The notes: generated by a model from the sequence alone, not told the origin. Positions 28,155-36,905 are shown, numbered from the stretch's first letter. The stretch is DNA of 64,000 bases from JAXMAO01 sp046350375 (GCA_046350375.1 JAXMAO010000003.1:186001-250000); one strand, 5' to 3'. Program-made: numbers and translations.

Positions 28155-28970
28155 TCAGAGGGCGCCGCGCAGCTTCAGGCAGCCGGACAGCAGCGATTCG
28201 AGCGCCGTGATCGGCAGCAGCGTGGCCGCGTCGCTCTTGGCGCTCGACGGGTCGTCGTGCACCTCGAGAAAGAGCGCATCGGCGCCCGCCGTAATGGCGC
28301 AGCGCGCGAGCAGCGACGTGAACTGCGGCCGCCCGCCGGTCTGCGTTTCCTGCGATCCGGGCGTCTGGCAACTGTGCGTCGCGTCGAACACCACCGGCGC
28401 GAACTCGCGCATGATCGGAATGGCCGTCATGTCGTTCACCAGCGCGCCATAGCCGAAAAACGTGCCGCGCTCGGTCAGCAGCACGCGCGCGTTGCCCGCC
28501 TGGCGCGCCTTCTCGACCGCCTGGCGCATCTGCGCCGGCGACATGAACTGCCCCTTCTTGATGTTCACCGGCTTGCCGGTCCGAGCCGCCGCGACGATCA
28601 GGTCGGTCTGCCGGCAGAGGAACGCCGGGATCTGCACCACGTCGAGCACGTCGCCGGCGGCACGGGCCTGGCCGGCGTCGTGAATGTCGGACAGAACCGG
28701 CACACCGATCCGCTCGCGCACGGTCGCCAGCGTCCGCAGCCCGCTTTCGAGACCCGGCCCGCGAAAGCCCGCGACGCTGGTGCGGTTCGCCTTGTCGAAG
28801 CTGGCCTTGAAGATGTATGGCACGCCGAGCCGCCGCGCCACGTCGCGCGCCTGTTCGGCGACGCGCAGACAGTGATCGGTCGACTCGATCACGCACGGCC
28901 CGGCAATCAGCACGAGCGGCTGTTCCGCGCCGACGCTGAACGGCCCGATGCTGACCGGCTCGATCGACAT
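28155..28970 (-). CDS. kdsA: 3-deoxy-8-phosphooctulonate (KDO-8-P) synthase
   Basis: 271 residues. It condenses phosphoenolpyruvate with arabinose 5-phosphate to KDO-8-phosphate for lipopolysaccharide. The TIM-barrel blocks are all present: LIAGPCVIES, PYIFKASFDKANRTS, GVPVLSDIHDAGQA, VQIPAFLCRQTDL, VNIKKGQFMSP, LTERGTFFGYG, VVFDATHSCQTPG, FLEVHDDPSSAKSD. A cysteine in AGPCVIES (rather than asparagine) points to the metal-dependent class. A TATGAT hexamer lies eight bases before ATG and no ribosome site is seen. It converges with the AHSA1-YCII gene, the two stops being only 6 bases apart. Confidence 0.95.
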   Translation of the reverse strand: MSIEPVSIGPFSVGAEQPLVLIAGPCVIESTDHCLRVAEQARDVARRLGVPYIFKASFDKANRTSVAGFRGPGLESGLRTLATVRERIGVPVLSDIHDAGQARAAGDVLDVVQIPAFLCRQTDLIVAAARTGKPVNIKKGQFMSPAQMRQAVEKARQAGNARVLLTERGTFFGYGALVNDMTAIPIMREFAPVVFDATHSCQTPGSQETQTGGRPQFTSLLARCAITAGADALFLEVHDDPSSAKSDAATLLPITALESLLSGCLKLRGAL

Positions 28971-28978
28971 CGCGGCAG

Positions 28979-28984
28979 ATCATA
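28979..28984 (-). promoter_or_regulatory. -10-like hexamer directly upstream of kdsA
   Basis: TATGAT on the minus strand, eight bases from the kdsA ATG, with no clear -35. The spacing implies transcription starting at or next to the start codon (leaderless). One of several such cases in the window. Confidence 0.4.
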
Positions 28985-29019
28985 GCATCCGCAGCGCCCC
29001 CCCGCGATGCGCCGGCCGC

Positions 29020-29709
29020 TCACCAGTATTCACGCGGCGGCGCCGCCTCGAACGCGCCGTCGCCGCGCAGGAAACTCCCGCGCGCCGGCGGCAGTCCGGC
29101 CAGGTGGCCGCTGTCGTTCAGCGCCACCAGCGACGCCACGCCGCCCGCAGACCGCAGGCAGCTCACGGCGGCGTTCTCGATCAGGAAGCGGAACGCCGGG
29201 CCGGGCGTGTCGGTCAGCCACGCCTCGACGAAGCGAGCCACGGGCAGCCCGTGGCCGATCAACACGACGATGTCGTTCTCGCCCGCCCATGCCCGCAGGC
29301 GCGATCGCCGCCGCTGCCGGGCGATGCATTCGGCCAGCGTCTCGGAGTTTGCCGGCGATGGTTCGCCGTCGGGCGTGCCCGGCTCAGCGCCGTTCCGCGC
29401 GGTCCGCAAGCGCGGCGTCCACCGTCGGGGCGAGAATCCGGTCAGGTCCAGCCGCGAGTTGCCCTGAAATTCACAGAGCTCGGCCCGCGGCCAGATCGGC
29501 ATACCCAGCCGGGCCGCCACGGGCAGCGCCGTCTTGAGCGCGCGGCGATAAGGGCTCGAATAGACGGCGGTTGCGCGCGATCGGCCGATCCGCTCAGCCA
29601 GCCGATCGGCTCAAGCGCGGCCCAGCCGCGCTGGAGCCGCGCTGTCGGGGTCGGCTGATGCGTTGGCGTTGTTTTCCGACTCGGCATGGCGACAGATCAG
29701 CACCAGCAT
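29020..29709 (-). pseudogene. Histidine phosphatase (phosphoglycerate mutase-like), interrupted by an in-frame TGA
   Basis: From ATG 29709 the frame reads MLVLICRHAESENNANA, the N-terminal RHxE motif of histidine phosphatases, then meets TGA at 29611-29613 (codon 33) in a place where GRA-x-ADRLAERI is expected. It continues in the same frame to 29020 with SRATAVYSSPYRRALKTA, ETLAECIARQR, and the second histidine in DIVVLIGHGLPVARF. The whole domain is thus present with one nonsense codon; CGA to TGA would explain it. It may be a sequencing error, a fresh pseudogene, or translation may restart downstream. Confidence 0.65.
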
Positions 29710-29826
29710 GAATCACCTGGGGTATGCGTCGCGGCCGATTGAACAAGCCGCGCGCGATTCCTAACGCATCCGCGACGAGTCCACTCAAGCGCGGAACTCA
29801 CGCTTCAACACGGGGAGGCGCATCGG

Positions 29827-31389
29827 ATGCGTGCAACTCTGACAATCGCAATCGCGAGATGGATGTTGATCGCCGGCGCTCATCTCGCTGGCATCAGAAT
29901 ACGCCCGACCCGGCTGCCGCGGCAACCGCCGCCCGCCAACGCCGACTTTCCCTTCCAGGGCGAGGTCACCGGCGACAACGTGTACGTCCGCAGCGGCGCC
30001 GGCGTGAACTGGTATCCCACCGGAAAGCTGCAGCGCGGCGCGGTCGTGCGCGTCATCGGCCCGGCCCCGCAGACCGGCTGGCTCAAGATCGTCCCTCCGC
30101 AGGGCAGCTTCAGCCTGGTCGAGGCGACCGCCATCGAACGCGCCCCCGGCGGCGCCACCGGCACCACCAAAGTGGACCAGGTGTACGTCAAGGCCGGCAG
30201 CGCCATCTCCGACCACAAGAGCGCCACGCAGCAGATCCTCCCCAAGGGAATCGAACTGAACATCCTCGGCGAGCACGATGGCTTCCTGAAGATCGCGCCG
30301 CCCGAGGGTTCGTATCTTTACATCAGCGAACAGTTCGTCCGCCACCACGGCGACGGTCCGCCCCTCGCGCCGCCCGCGTCCGCGAAGCCCGGGCCGGCGG
30401 CTGACGCGACCAAGACGTCCGACGTCGCGCGCGACTCGATGCAGCCGCCCTCCGATGGCGCCGCCGCGCAGCGCCCCGCCGCGCCGCGCTCGTCGCCGGC
30501 CACGGGCGACAGCGCCGTCGCCGACGGCGCCGCGCTGCCGGCGGGCGCGATGAGCAAGTATCGCGCCATGCTCGACTCGCTCGAGGCCGAGCTGCGCAAT
30601 CAGATCGCCAGCCAAGCCGGCGCGGTCAACTACTCGAACCTCATCGACCGCTACCGCCCGCTCGCGGCGCAGTCGGAGGACAAGGTCGCGCAGGCCGTCG
30701 CCAAGCTGCGGATCGATCAGCTTTCGGCGCGCTCGGAGCTGGAGCGGATCGTCACCGACGCCAAGTCGCAGCACGACTCGACCGAGGCCTTCCGCGCGCG
30801 GCTGGGCGAAGATCGCGTCCGCATCAGCGACACGCACCTGCCGGCCGAAATGCGGCCGTGGGACATCAAGGGCGAGCTGCTGCGCAGCGCCGCCTTCAAC
30901 AACACCCGCCCCTATCGCTTCCGCGTTTACGATCCCCTGGCGCAGAAGACCGTCGCCTATGTCGACATCCCGCCCGCCACCGGGCTCGACTCGACGAAGT
31001 TCCTGAATCAGTACGTCGGCATCCGCGTCTCCAGCCAGTATTTCAGCACGGCCGCCAAGACCAACATCGCCGTCGTCGCCGACATGGCCGTCCTGCCGAT
31101 GCCGGGAGCGGCCACTCACCGAGACGTGCCGCCAGTCGCCGAGACGATCGCCGAGCCGCGGCCCGCAGGCTCCGTCGCCACCGCGCCCAAGACGACTCCG
31201 TCGCCGGCCGCGACTTCGCCGGCCGCGACTTCGCCGGCCGCCGCGCTGCCGCCGCCCATCTTCCCGGCTGGCGGCGCAAAGACCGACGCGGCCCCCCCGC
31301 CGGCTGCCAACGCCCGACCCGCGTCACCCGCCGAGCTGCTCGACGCCGAAACCGTCGTCGCCGAGCCGGTCGAACCCGGGCGGCCATAA
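29827..31389 (+). CDS. SH3b-domain protein with Pro/Ala-rich regions
   Basis: 520 residues. A short hydrophobic N-terminus may be a signal or anchor. Two bacterial SH3 domains follow at about 42-100 (VTGDNVYVRSGAGVNWYPTG) and 110-170 (VDQVYVKAGSAISDH), then a Pro/Ala/Ser linker, an alpha-helical stretch (about 240-340, SKYRAMLDSLEAELRNQIAS) and a conserved-looking beta segment (RFRVYDPLAQKTVAYVDIPP), ending in a long Pro/Ala tail with a duplicated SPAAT. SH3b domains bind cell-wall peptides, so an envelope role is likely. A GGGGAGG site precedes the start. The TM2 gene follows after 33 bases. Confidence 0.78.
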   Translation: MRATLTIAIARWMLIAGAHLAGIRIRPTRLPRQPPPANADFPFQGEVTGDNVYVRSGAGVNWYPTGKLQRGAVVRVIGPAPQTGWLKIVPPQGSFSLVEATAIERAPGGATGTTKVDQVYVKAGSAISDHKSATQQILPKGIELNILGEHDGFLKIAPPEGSYLYISEQFVRHHGDGPPLAPPASAKPGPAADATKTSDVARDSMQPPSDGAAAQRPAAPRSSPATGDSAVADGAALPAGAMSKYRAMLDSLEAELRNQIASQAGAVNYSNLIDRYRPLAAQSEDKVAQAVAKLRIDQLSARSELERIVTDAKSQHDSTEAFRARLGEDRVRISDTHLPAEMRPWDIKGELLRSAAFNNTRPYRFRVYDPLAQKTVAYVDIPPATGLDSTKFLNQYVGIRVSSQYFSTAAKTNIAVVADMAVLPMPGAATHRDVPPVAETIAEPRPAGSVATAPKTTPSPAATSPAATSPAAALPPPIFPAGGAKTDAAPPPAANARPASPAELLDAETVVAEPVEPGRP

Positions 31390-31422
31390 CGGCGCCGCCG
31401 CGCGGCACACAGGGGCGTCGCC

Positions 31423-32049
31423 ATGCCGGCGTATCTGGTTCTGGGTGCCGACGGCCAGCGCTACGGTCCGGCCGAGCTGCCGCTGCTTGTCCAGTGGGCG
31501 CAGGAAGGCCGAATCGTCGCCGGCACGGTGCTCATCGACGCCGACACGTCCGAACAGTTTCCCGCCGGCCGCATTGCTGAATTGCGCGACGCGCTCTTCG
31601 CCCAGCCGCAGCCCGCGCCGCAATCGCTCGAACAGCCGCGCGTCGGCCGGGTCGCACCGAAACCGCTCGACCAGACGCACACCGCCTATGCCGAGCCGCA
31701 CGCCGCACCGCACTTGCCGCCGATCCCCAACCCGCCGCCCGCGGGGGCGCCCGCCCGAGGCGCCGCATGTCCGCCGGCTGGCGAAGTCGACCCGCTCGTC
31801 CCGCTCGCCCGGGCCGCGTGGCTGGACGACGCGCCCGGGCCCAAGAGCAAGGTCGTCGCCGGCCTGCTGGGGATTCTGCTGGGCGGCATCGGCGCACACC
31901 GCTTCTACCTCGGCTACGTCGGAATGGGCATCCTGATCCTGCTGTCGAATTTCTTCTGCTTCCTGGGCGCCATCTGGGGTTTCGTCGAGGGCATTGCGTG
32001 CTTCGCGGGCAAGATGCGCGACGTCGACGGACGGCGGCTGCACGACTGA
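31423..32049 (+). CDS. GYF_2-like / TM2-domain membrane protein
   Basis: 208 residues. Residues 1-50 resemble a GYF_2 domain (YLVLGADGQRYGPAELPLLV, EGRI), a Pro-rich linker follows, and residues about 140-200 are a TM2 domain: KSKVVAGLLGILLGGIGAHR, FYLGY, then a second helix GILILLSNFFCFLGAIWGFV. TM2 proteins have two helices joined by a short loop; their biochemical function is unclear. It is probably co-transcribed with the SH3b gene. Confidence 0.8.
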   Translation: MPAYLVLGADGQRYGPAELPLLVQWAQEGRIVAGTVLIDADTSEQFPAGRIAELRDALFAQPQPAPQSLEQPRVGRVAPKPLDQTHTAYAEPHAAPHLPPIPNPPPAGAPARGAACPPAGEVDPLVPLARAAWLDDAPGPKSKVVAGLLGILLGGIGAHRFYLGYVGMGILILLSNFFCFLGAIWGFVEGIACFAGKMRDVDGRRLHD

Positions 32050-32228
32050 GCCGGCGGCGGCGGGGATAGGTGGTTCAAGTGCCCAGAGCGTCTTGAGCAT
32101 GCGGCTCGCGCAGCGGCACTCTTAAGTGCATCGGAAGGCGAGACCATCGAGCTACGCGAAAAGTGCGAGGCGCGGTTGCGCAGAGATGCAGAGAAAGCAT
32201 GTTCGACGGCGAGAAAGAGTGCGGTGCC

Positions 32229-32939
32229 ATGTCACTAGGGCCCGTGTTCTTCTGCCTTTGCGCGGGCGCAGTCGCAGGCGCCAGCTCGTGCGCCCCTGGC
32301 ACTCGCGTGCCGGCTACGCAGCCTGGCGAGCTCGCGGAGGATCCGATCTTACGTTCCGATCTCGACATGCAGGAATATACCCGTCGCGCTGTGACGGACG
32401 CCGTAGAGCACCTTCGGTGGCGCATGCGCGACGGACTGCACGATGTACCTTCAGTTCCCGCAGTGGTTGCGATTGCCGAATGTACGACTGCGATCGAGTC
32501 TCTCCAATCGGGTGACTTGGCGCGCACTCACGCACCAATTGTCTACCTCGGTTACTTCGGCCACAACTCCGACGGGAGTCTGCTGTTGAAGGTCTTTCTC
32601 ATCAATGCCAACCGGCAAACTGCTGGAATGACTCTTGTGGGACGCGATTCCAGGGACGTCCGAGTGTCGATTCTGATTGACTTAGGCCGGAAGTACAAGC
32701 AGACCGCAATTCGAGACGTCGTCATACTACCGATTCAGTACGTCGATTGGGCTGCCCTGACTGTGGAACTCGCTGTCAGTGGGAGGATCGATCTCGCAAA
32801 GCACTCCGACGACGTGGATTTCGCTGTTCCGCTCTGTGCGGACGAGCACGTGGCGTGGAGCGCCTTTGTGACTGATCGCTCGGGCAATCGGAGTAACGCG
32901 ATCCCGCTATATAGGGTGGACTACGAGAAGCGCCCGTAG
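32229..32939 (+). CDS. Hypothetical lipoprotein
   Basis: 236 residues from ATG 32229, chosen because it gives a lipoprotein signal (FFCLCAGAVAGASSC); an ATG at 32199 would place ten charged residues in front. The mature part is mixed alpha/beta and ends DRSGNRSNAIPLYRVDY. Base composition is clearly less G+C-rich than the preceding genes, suggesting acquisition. No family is recognised. Confidence 0.55.
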   Translation: MSLGPVFFCLCAGAVAGASSCAPGTRVPATQPGELAEDPILRSDLDMQEYTRRAVTDAVEHLRWRMRDGLHDVPSVPAVVAIAECTTAIESLQSGDLARTHAPIVYLGYFGHNSDGSLLLKVFLINANRQTAGMTLVGRDSRDVRVSILIDLGRKYKQTAIRDVVILPIQYVDWAALTVELAVSGRIDLAKHSDDVDFAVPLCADEHVAWSAFVTDRSGNRSNAIPLYRVDYEKRP

Positions 32940-33013
32940 TAACATTCACGCCAACGGATTGGATGTGCGCGCGAACGCCCGAGCGACGGAGCGACGAAGC
33001 GCGACCTCTGCCC

Positions 33014-33092
33014 GCGGTTCGTGTACGACGGCTGGAACTTGGTGACCGAGATGGACGGCATCGACAGCGACTACGCCTGCGACGCGATCGGC
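33014..33092 (+). pseudogene. Fragment of Rhs/YD-repeat core
   Basis: Twenty-five codons reading RFVYDGWNLVTEMDGIDSDY and then ACDAIG. The first part matches the Rhs core at 35109-35160 and 37005-37060; the end resembles the DRDYAYDPIGN unit at 34760. It is a scrambled leftover of the same Rhs family, lying about 0.9 kb outside the left edge of the island. Confidence 0.6.
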
Positions 33093-33096
33093 ACGA

Positions 33097-33678
33097 TCAT
33101 GCCGCGTTCGGTGCTTGGCTCGGGGCTTTCCCAACGATCCGCCCGCACTCGGGGCAGCGATCGATGGCCAGTCCCATGAGGCAGGCCCCACACTGCGTGC
33201 AATCCGACTCGAGTCGATTCCGTCGGCGGATCGACCGCCAGAGCGCGACGCACTGAGGCGCCAGTGCAACGACTCCCACAGTCATGGGCCAGATCCAGCT
33301 CACGTCGAGCCAAACGCGGATCAGGCCGCGCCCGCGACCGGCCAGCACCTCTTCGTGAGTGCGCGGCCCGATTCTGATTTCGGTAAACGGTTCGATCCAA
33401 AGCCCGAGCGCCGACGTGCGAGCCGAAGTCTGCGGGGCGTTTGCGAGCATTGCGGAATACTGAGTTATTGAGCAGTGAAAGTGACCTCGGACAAACCGTA
33501 TTCGCACAAAGGTCTTGGAAGATGGCATGCACGGCCGCGACAGGATGTCCCTGCCCACGCCCGGCATGCTCTTGATGGCAATGGCCAGACAGACGAACCC
33601 CAAGCACGCGGCCACTATTCTGGCGGCCGCCAGGGTCAGAACCCGAAGTTTCCGTGAAGGCATCCGGGAAGTCGCCAT
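33097..33678 (-). CDS. Hypothetical membrane protein with C-terminal zinc-ribbon (CxxC...CPECG)
   Basis: About 193 residues from ATG 33678; an in-frame ATG at 33732 would add 18. Hydrophobic segments lie near the N-terminus (LTLAAARIVAACLGFVCLAI) and near residue 140 (IWPMTVGVVALAPQCVAL). The C-terminus has CTQCGACLMGLAIDRCPECG, two CxxC pairs expected to bind zinc; small membrane proteins with this terminal ribbon are common in planctomycetes. Function unknown. It overlaps no other gene and reads away from tRNA-Arg. Confidence 0.6.
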   Translation of the reverse strand: MATSRMPSRKLRVLTLAAARIVAACLGFVCLAIAIKSMPGVGRDILSRPCMPSSKTFVRIRFVRGHFHCSITQYSAMLANAPQTSARTSALGLWIEPFTEIRIGPRTHEEVLAGRGRGLIRVWLDVSWIWPMTVGVVALAPQCVALWRSIRRRNRLESDCTQCGACLMGLAIDRCPECGRIVGKAPSQAPNAA

Positions 33679-33911
33679 TGGACCTATGGCTCGGCTGACG
33701 CAGATTCCGGGTTCATGAGCAACCGGGTTCATCTCCCACGGCGATCCTCGCGAACGAACTCTAGCGCAGGCAACCGCACATGTCTTAACTGTCGTTCAGC
33801 GATTGGCACCGGCTCGGCGAATCTGCAGGTTCGCAGCCAACATCAGGCCCCGCAGGGTGGCGCGGCGCTCCAGGGGCAGAATACGCGGCTCGGTGCGTCG
33901 GCGTGCGAAAT

Positions 33912-33985
33912 CGCGCCCGGGGGGATTCGAACCTCCGACCTGCGGTTTAGGAAACCGCTGCTCTATCCTGCTGAGCTACGGGCGC
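33912..33985 (-). tRNA. tRNA-Arg (anticodon CCT) at the left island edge
   Basis: A 74-base tRNA read on the minus strand. The acceptor GCGCCCG (33985-33979) pairs with CGGGCGC (33919-33913), the D arm GCTCAGC...GAGC and the anticodon stem GCGGT/ACCGC are sound, and CCT is the complement of 33949-33951. In the T stem GGAGG faces CCCCC, giving one A-C mismatch. The discriminator is G. The 5' 43 bases are repeated at 50778-50820, and an integrase remnant ends inside the gene, so its 5' half probably came with the island. Confidence 0.92.
33943..33985 (-). repeat. Left 43-base repeat (attachment site) inside tRNA-Arg
   Basis: Covers the acceptor 5' strand, D arm and anticodon arm. It is identical to 50778-50820 except at one base (33949 versus 50784, in the anticodon) and has the same orientation, so the pair is a direct repeat. 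Similarity stops at the tRNA 5' end on one side and just past the anticodon stem on the other. Confidence 0.8.
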
Positions 33986-34575
33986 TACGCGTCAAAGCAG
34001 CCTTACAAACAGCGGCTCTTTCGACGATTCCTTCTGATTCTAAGGGCGTTGCGACGCGGACGCCATTCGCGTTTTTCAGTCCACCGGAGTCTACCGAAAT
34101 CTCCCCGCGCCCGCCGAAGAGCGCCAAGACAGATTCGTTCGTTTTCATCGGCAACGCGGTCTCTGCGATCAAGCGATCGTCGGTGCCCGTCCTTCGCTTC
34201 GCGGCCTGCTTCGAGCTGGACAGGTCCGGCAGGGCCTTGAGGGCGGTCGCCTGCTCGCCGATGACCGTGTGCGAGTAGCGGGAGAGCGTGAGGTTGATGT
34301 CGCTGTGTCGGGCGAGGTCCTGGGCGAGCTTCGGGTGAACACCTCCGCGGGCAAGGTTGGTGATGAAGGTGTGACGGAGCGCATGGAAGTCTACGATTCG
34401 GCCGGCGTCGTCCTTCGGCTCAATCCCGGCGTCGGCCAAGTCCGCACGAAGCATGTCGGCCATGCTGTGTTCGGAAGGAAGATGAAACGCGGGCGCCTCG
34501 TCCGTGCGGACTGAGAACTCCTCCTTGAGCAGCGCGGTCGTTTCCGTCCGAAGCGGCAGCGTGTCGGCACGGCGA
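33963..34575 (-). pseudogene. Tyrosine recombinase (integrase), C-terminal catalytic part only
   Basis: About 200 codons ending with TAG at 33963-33965, inside the tRNA-Arg gene. The catalytic domain is clear: FHALRHTFITNLARGG (HxxR box), QDLARHSDINLTL and the nucleophile tyrosine in SRYSHTV. The N-terminal arm-binding domain and the first catalytic arginine are missing: near 34570 the sequence switches abruptly to Rhs core on the other strand. An integrase gene whose end overlaps the tRNA is the normal layout of tRNA-integrating elements. It cannot be functional as it stands. Confidence 0.85.
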
Positions 34576-36317
34576 CGCGCTCGAAGTACGCCTACGTCAA
34601 CGACGCCCGCGGCCGGCGGACGAGCGTCGTCTATACCGGCACGGCCTTCGACGCCAGTCACTTCGACAAGTGGGGCTACAACAACCGCAACGAGCTGACC
34701 GCGTCCGACCGCTACCTCGGCTCGACCGTCAGCTCGACCACGCAGCCCGTCCACACCCTCGACCGCGACTACGCCTACGACCCGATCGGAAACCGAACTT
34801 CGGCGACGGTCGGCACCGGCTCGGCCACCAGTTACATCGCCAACGAGTTGAATCAGTACACCTCCACCAGCCAGCCCAGCGAGTCGTTCAGCTACGACGC
34901 CGACGGGAACTTGACGGCCGACGGCGCGCATCGCTTCGAGTGGGACGCCGAGAACCGGCTGAAGACCGTCCTGCCGGCGACGACGCAGCCGACGGCGGGT
35001 GACTTGAAGTCGGTTTATGACTACGATTACCTCGGCCGGCGGACGCGGAAGCGGGTGTTTCATTGGGACGCGGGCGCGGGCGACTGGTCCGCGACGCCCG
35101 ACCTCGACCGACGGTTTGTCTACGATGGCTGGAACCTGGTGACCGAGATGGACGGCCTGGACACCGACGAAGACGGCAGCCCGGCGATTCTCCGCCAGTT
35201 CACCTGGGGGCTGGACCTCTCCGGCCTGAACGGCGGTCAGAACGGCGGGGCGTGGGCCGGGCCGGGCGGCGTGAGTAACATGGGTGACACGGGATTTGGC
35301 ACAGGCGGAAGTAGTAACATGGGTGGTACGGGCTTCCAGCCCGTCAGTGACAGTGCCCTGCCCGCAATGCACGCTGCCGGGGGCATCGGCGGATTACTGG
35401 CCGTGCTCGACTGGACGCTGGTGACTCCGCAGTCGTCCGGCCTTGGCCACGCTTACTTCTATGACGGCAACGGCAACGTCGGGCAGTTACTCTCGCTCGA
35501 CGATGGTTCGGTCGTGACCGCGTACGAGTACGACGCCTACGGCAACGTCACCGCGGAGACCGATGGTGAGTACGCCCCCGAGAACCCGTTCCGCTTCAGC
35601 ACCAAGTTCCACGACGACGACACCGGCTGGGTCTACTACGGCTACCGCTTCTACGGGCCGAAGTGGGGAAGGTGGGCAAGTAGGGACCCGATTGGGGAAC
35701 TTGGCGGAATTGCTTTGCTTGAAGCCCTTGCTGGTGCGCCAACATTTGCGTACGACTCCTTGGGTCTTAAACTTGGAGTTGCTAACGGTGAACAATCTTT
35801 GAAAAAGGGTCTTGGTTTGCTTGAGAAGGCCTGTGAAAGAAACTGCAAATACCAACAGAACCGCCCTTGTTGCCCGGTGTACGAATGCAAGTACGAGGCT
35901 GTGTCGATTGTCGCCGCCCTCATTGAGGCCTGGAGGCGCAATTGGGGCATGGGTCCCTTTAGCGACGCAGGTTCAAGCCCGACTGTGGGAGGATACTATT
36001 GTTGGGACTGGGCAAACATATTCGATGATGCACTTACTGCGCTTAAGCCGGTATGTTTAACTTTCGAGCGGGGTCTGGCGTGGGGACCGCCGGTAAGGAA
36101 CGGCAGGCCAGGTGAGACCTATGTTCACTACTACCTGAGGGTATATGCGTGCGGGGACAAGCACTCGCCGGTTTCTTTCGATGATGGATTGATGGACGGC
36201 AGTCACGCAGCTCACTCGGGTATCTTCCCCAGACCGAACACCGGGTATGTTCCCGGAGAGTTTCAGCGCTCACCGAGGTGCGTGAGGTTCTTGCACGCCC
36301 CGACTGAGCCAAGGTGA
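34569..36317 (+). CDS. Rhs/YD-repeat protein, 5'-truncated, with variable C-terminal domain
   Basis: The frame opens without a start next to the integrase remnant (YAYVNDARGRR, DRDYAYDPIGNRTS); the first ATG is 34848. YD repeats follow (FSYDADGNLTADGAHRFEWD, YDYDYLGRRTRKR, RFVYDGWNLVTEMDGL), then the Rhs-associated core end YYGYRFYGPKWGRW and ASRDPIGE. Beyond DPIG the composition becomes less G+C-rich and a unique domain of about 200 residues begins, with eight or more cysteines and the segment YYCWDWANIFDDAL followed by VHYYLRVYACGDKHS. In Rhs proteins this position holds the toxin or effector domain. The function of this one is not recognised. The N-terminal shell and export parts are lost. 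Confidence 0.75.
   Translation, partial: TATRSKYAYVNDARGRRTSVVYTGTAFDASHFDKWGYNNRNELTASDRYLGSTVSSTTQPVHTLDRDYAYDPIGNRTSATVGTGSATSYIANELNQYTSTSQPSESFSYDADGNLTADGAHRFEWDAENRLKTVLPATTQPTAGDLKSVYDYDYLGRRTRKRVFHWDAGAGDWSATPDLDRRFVYDGWNLVTEMDGLDTDEDGSPAILRQFTWGLDLSGLNGGQNGGAWAGPGGVSNMGDTGFGTGGSSNMGGTGFQPVSDSALPAMHAAGGIGGLLAVLDWTLVTPQSSGLGHAYFYDGNGNVGQLLSLDDGSVVTAYEYDAYGNVTAETDGEYAPENPFRFSTKFHDDDTGWVYYGYRFYGPKWGRWASRDPIGELGGIALLEALAGAPTFAYDSLGLKLGVANGEQSLKKGLGLLEKACERNCKYQQNRPCCPVYECKYEAVSIVAALIEAWRRNWGMGPFSDAGSSPTVGGYYCWDWANIFDDALTALKPVCLTFERGLAWGPPVRNGRPGETYVHYYLRVYACGDKHSPVSFDDGLMDGSHAAHSGIFPRPNTGYVPGEFQRSPRCVRFLHAPTEPR
35044..35693 (+). repeat. Rhs core direct repeat, copy 1
   Basis: About 650 bases nearly identical to 36934-37562 (copy 2). 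The match begins at CGCGGAAGCGGGTG and ends at the GGGAYCCGAT of the Rhs core end; copy 1 has an extra short segment around 35281-35330 (GGTGACACGGGATTTGG region). The copies flank the variable domain and the following lipoprotein gene. Confidence 0.85.
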
Positions 36318-36338
36318 TTCGTCGCTGAGGATCATGTC

Positions 36339-36905
36339 ATGCGAGTAGACTTTCGACCGGCCTGGTTCACAGTGCTGTGCGCGACACTGGCCGCATGTGC
36401 TCTCGGATATGGAAATATGCTGCCACAATTGCTTCACTCAACCGGCACTGACTCCTATCAACTCACCCTGACTCGACTCTATGATGGCGAAGAAGTCTTC
36501 TCTATTTGCCTTAGCCCTGGGGGCGCGCGGACAATTTCGTTCGACCTCGTGAGTGAGTCATTGGCGATCGAGCGCGGAGTCATTCAATACGAGGGCGGCC
36601 TTCCAGCATTGGAGCGAGCGTTGCTAGATGGATTTGCCAAGTGCTCCCTCAGTGCACCGCAGTCGGAATGCACGCAGCAGACTGGAATCGAGGAAGTGCG
36701 AGTCACAATCCGATCGAGTACAGTACGAATTGCGTTCTCGATTACAGGATCCTTTGAGTCTGTAGACTCAGCCATTTTCACATCGCCGAAGCTTGTCGAG
36801 GCTCTGAACGTAGTTTCGGAAGGTCGTGCCAAAGGCTATCGGCTGGTCAACACACCCGGATCCGGGCAAGCAATTGAAAAGCGGATAAACCGCCGAAGAC
36901 CGTGA
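36339..36905 (+). CDS. Lipoprotein directly behind the Rhs variable domain; candidate immunity protein
   Basis: 188 residues starting 21 bases after the Rhs stop. A signal with lipobox LCATLAAC is visible, then a soluble domain (YQLTLTRLYDGEEVFSICLS, EEVRVTIRSSTVRIAFSITG). Its low G+C matches the Rhs variable domain rather than the core, so the two were probably acquired together. In Rhs loci this slot holds the immunity gene; a lipoprotein would suit an effector acting in the periplasm. That role is inference; no immunity family is recognised. Confidence 0.6.
   Translation: MRVDFRPAWFTVLCATLAACALGYGNMLPQLLHSTGTDSYQLTLTRLYDGEEVFSICLSPGGARTISFDLVSESLAIERGVIQYEGGLPALERALLDGFAKCSLSAPQSECTQQTGIEEVRVTIRSSTVRIAFSITGSFESVDSAIFTSPKLVEALNVVSEGRAKGYRLVNTPGSGQAIEKRINRRRP

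Noticed and set aside
29611..29613. Selenocysteine at the TGA of the histidine phosphatase
   Set aside because: The position is not catalytic and no SECIS-like stem-loop was evident; a point change is simpler.
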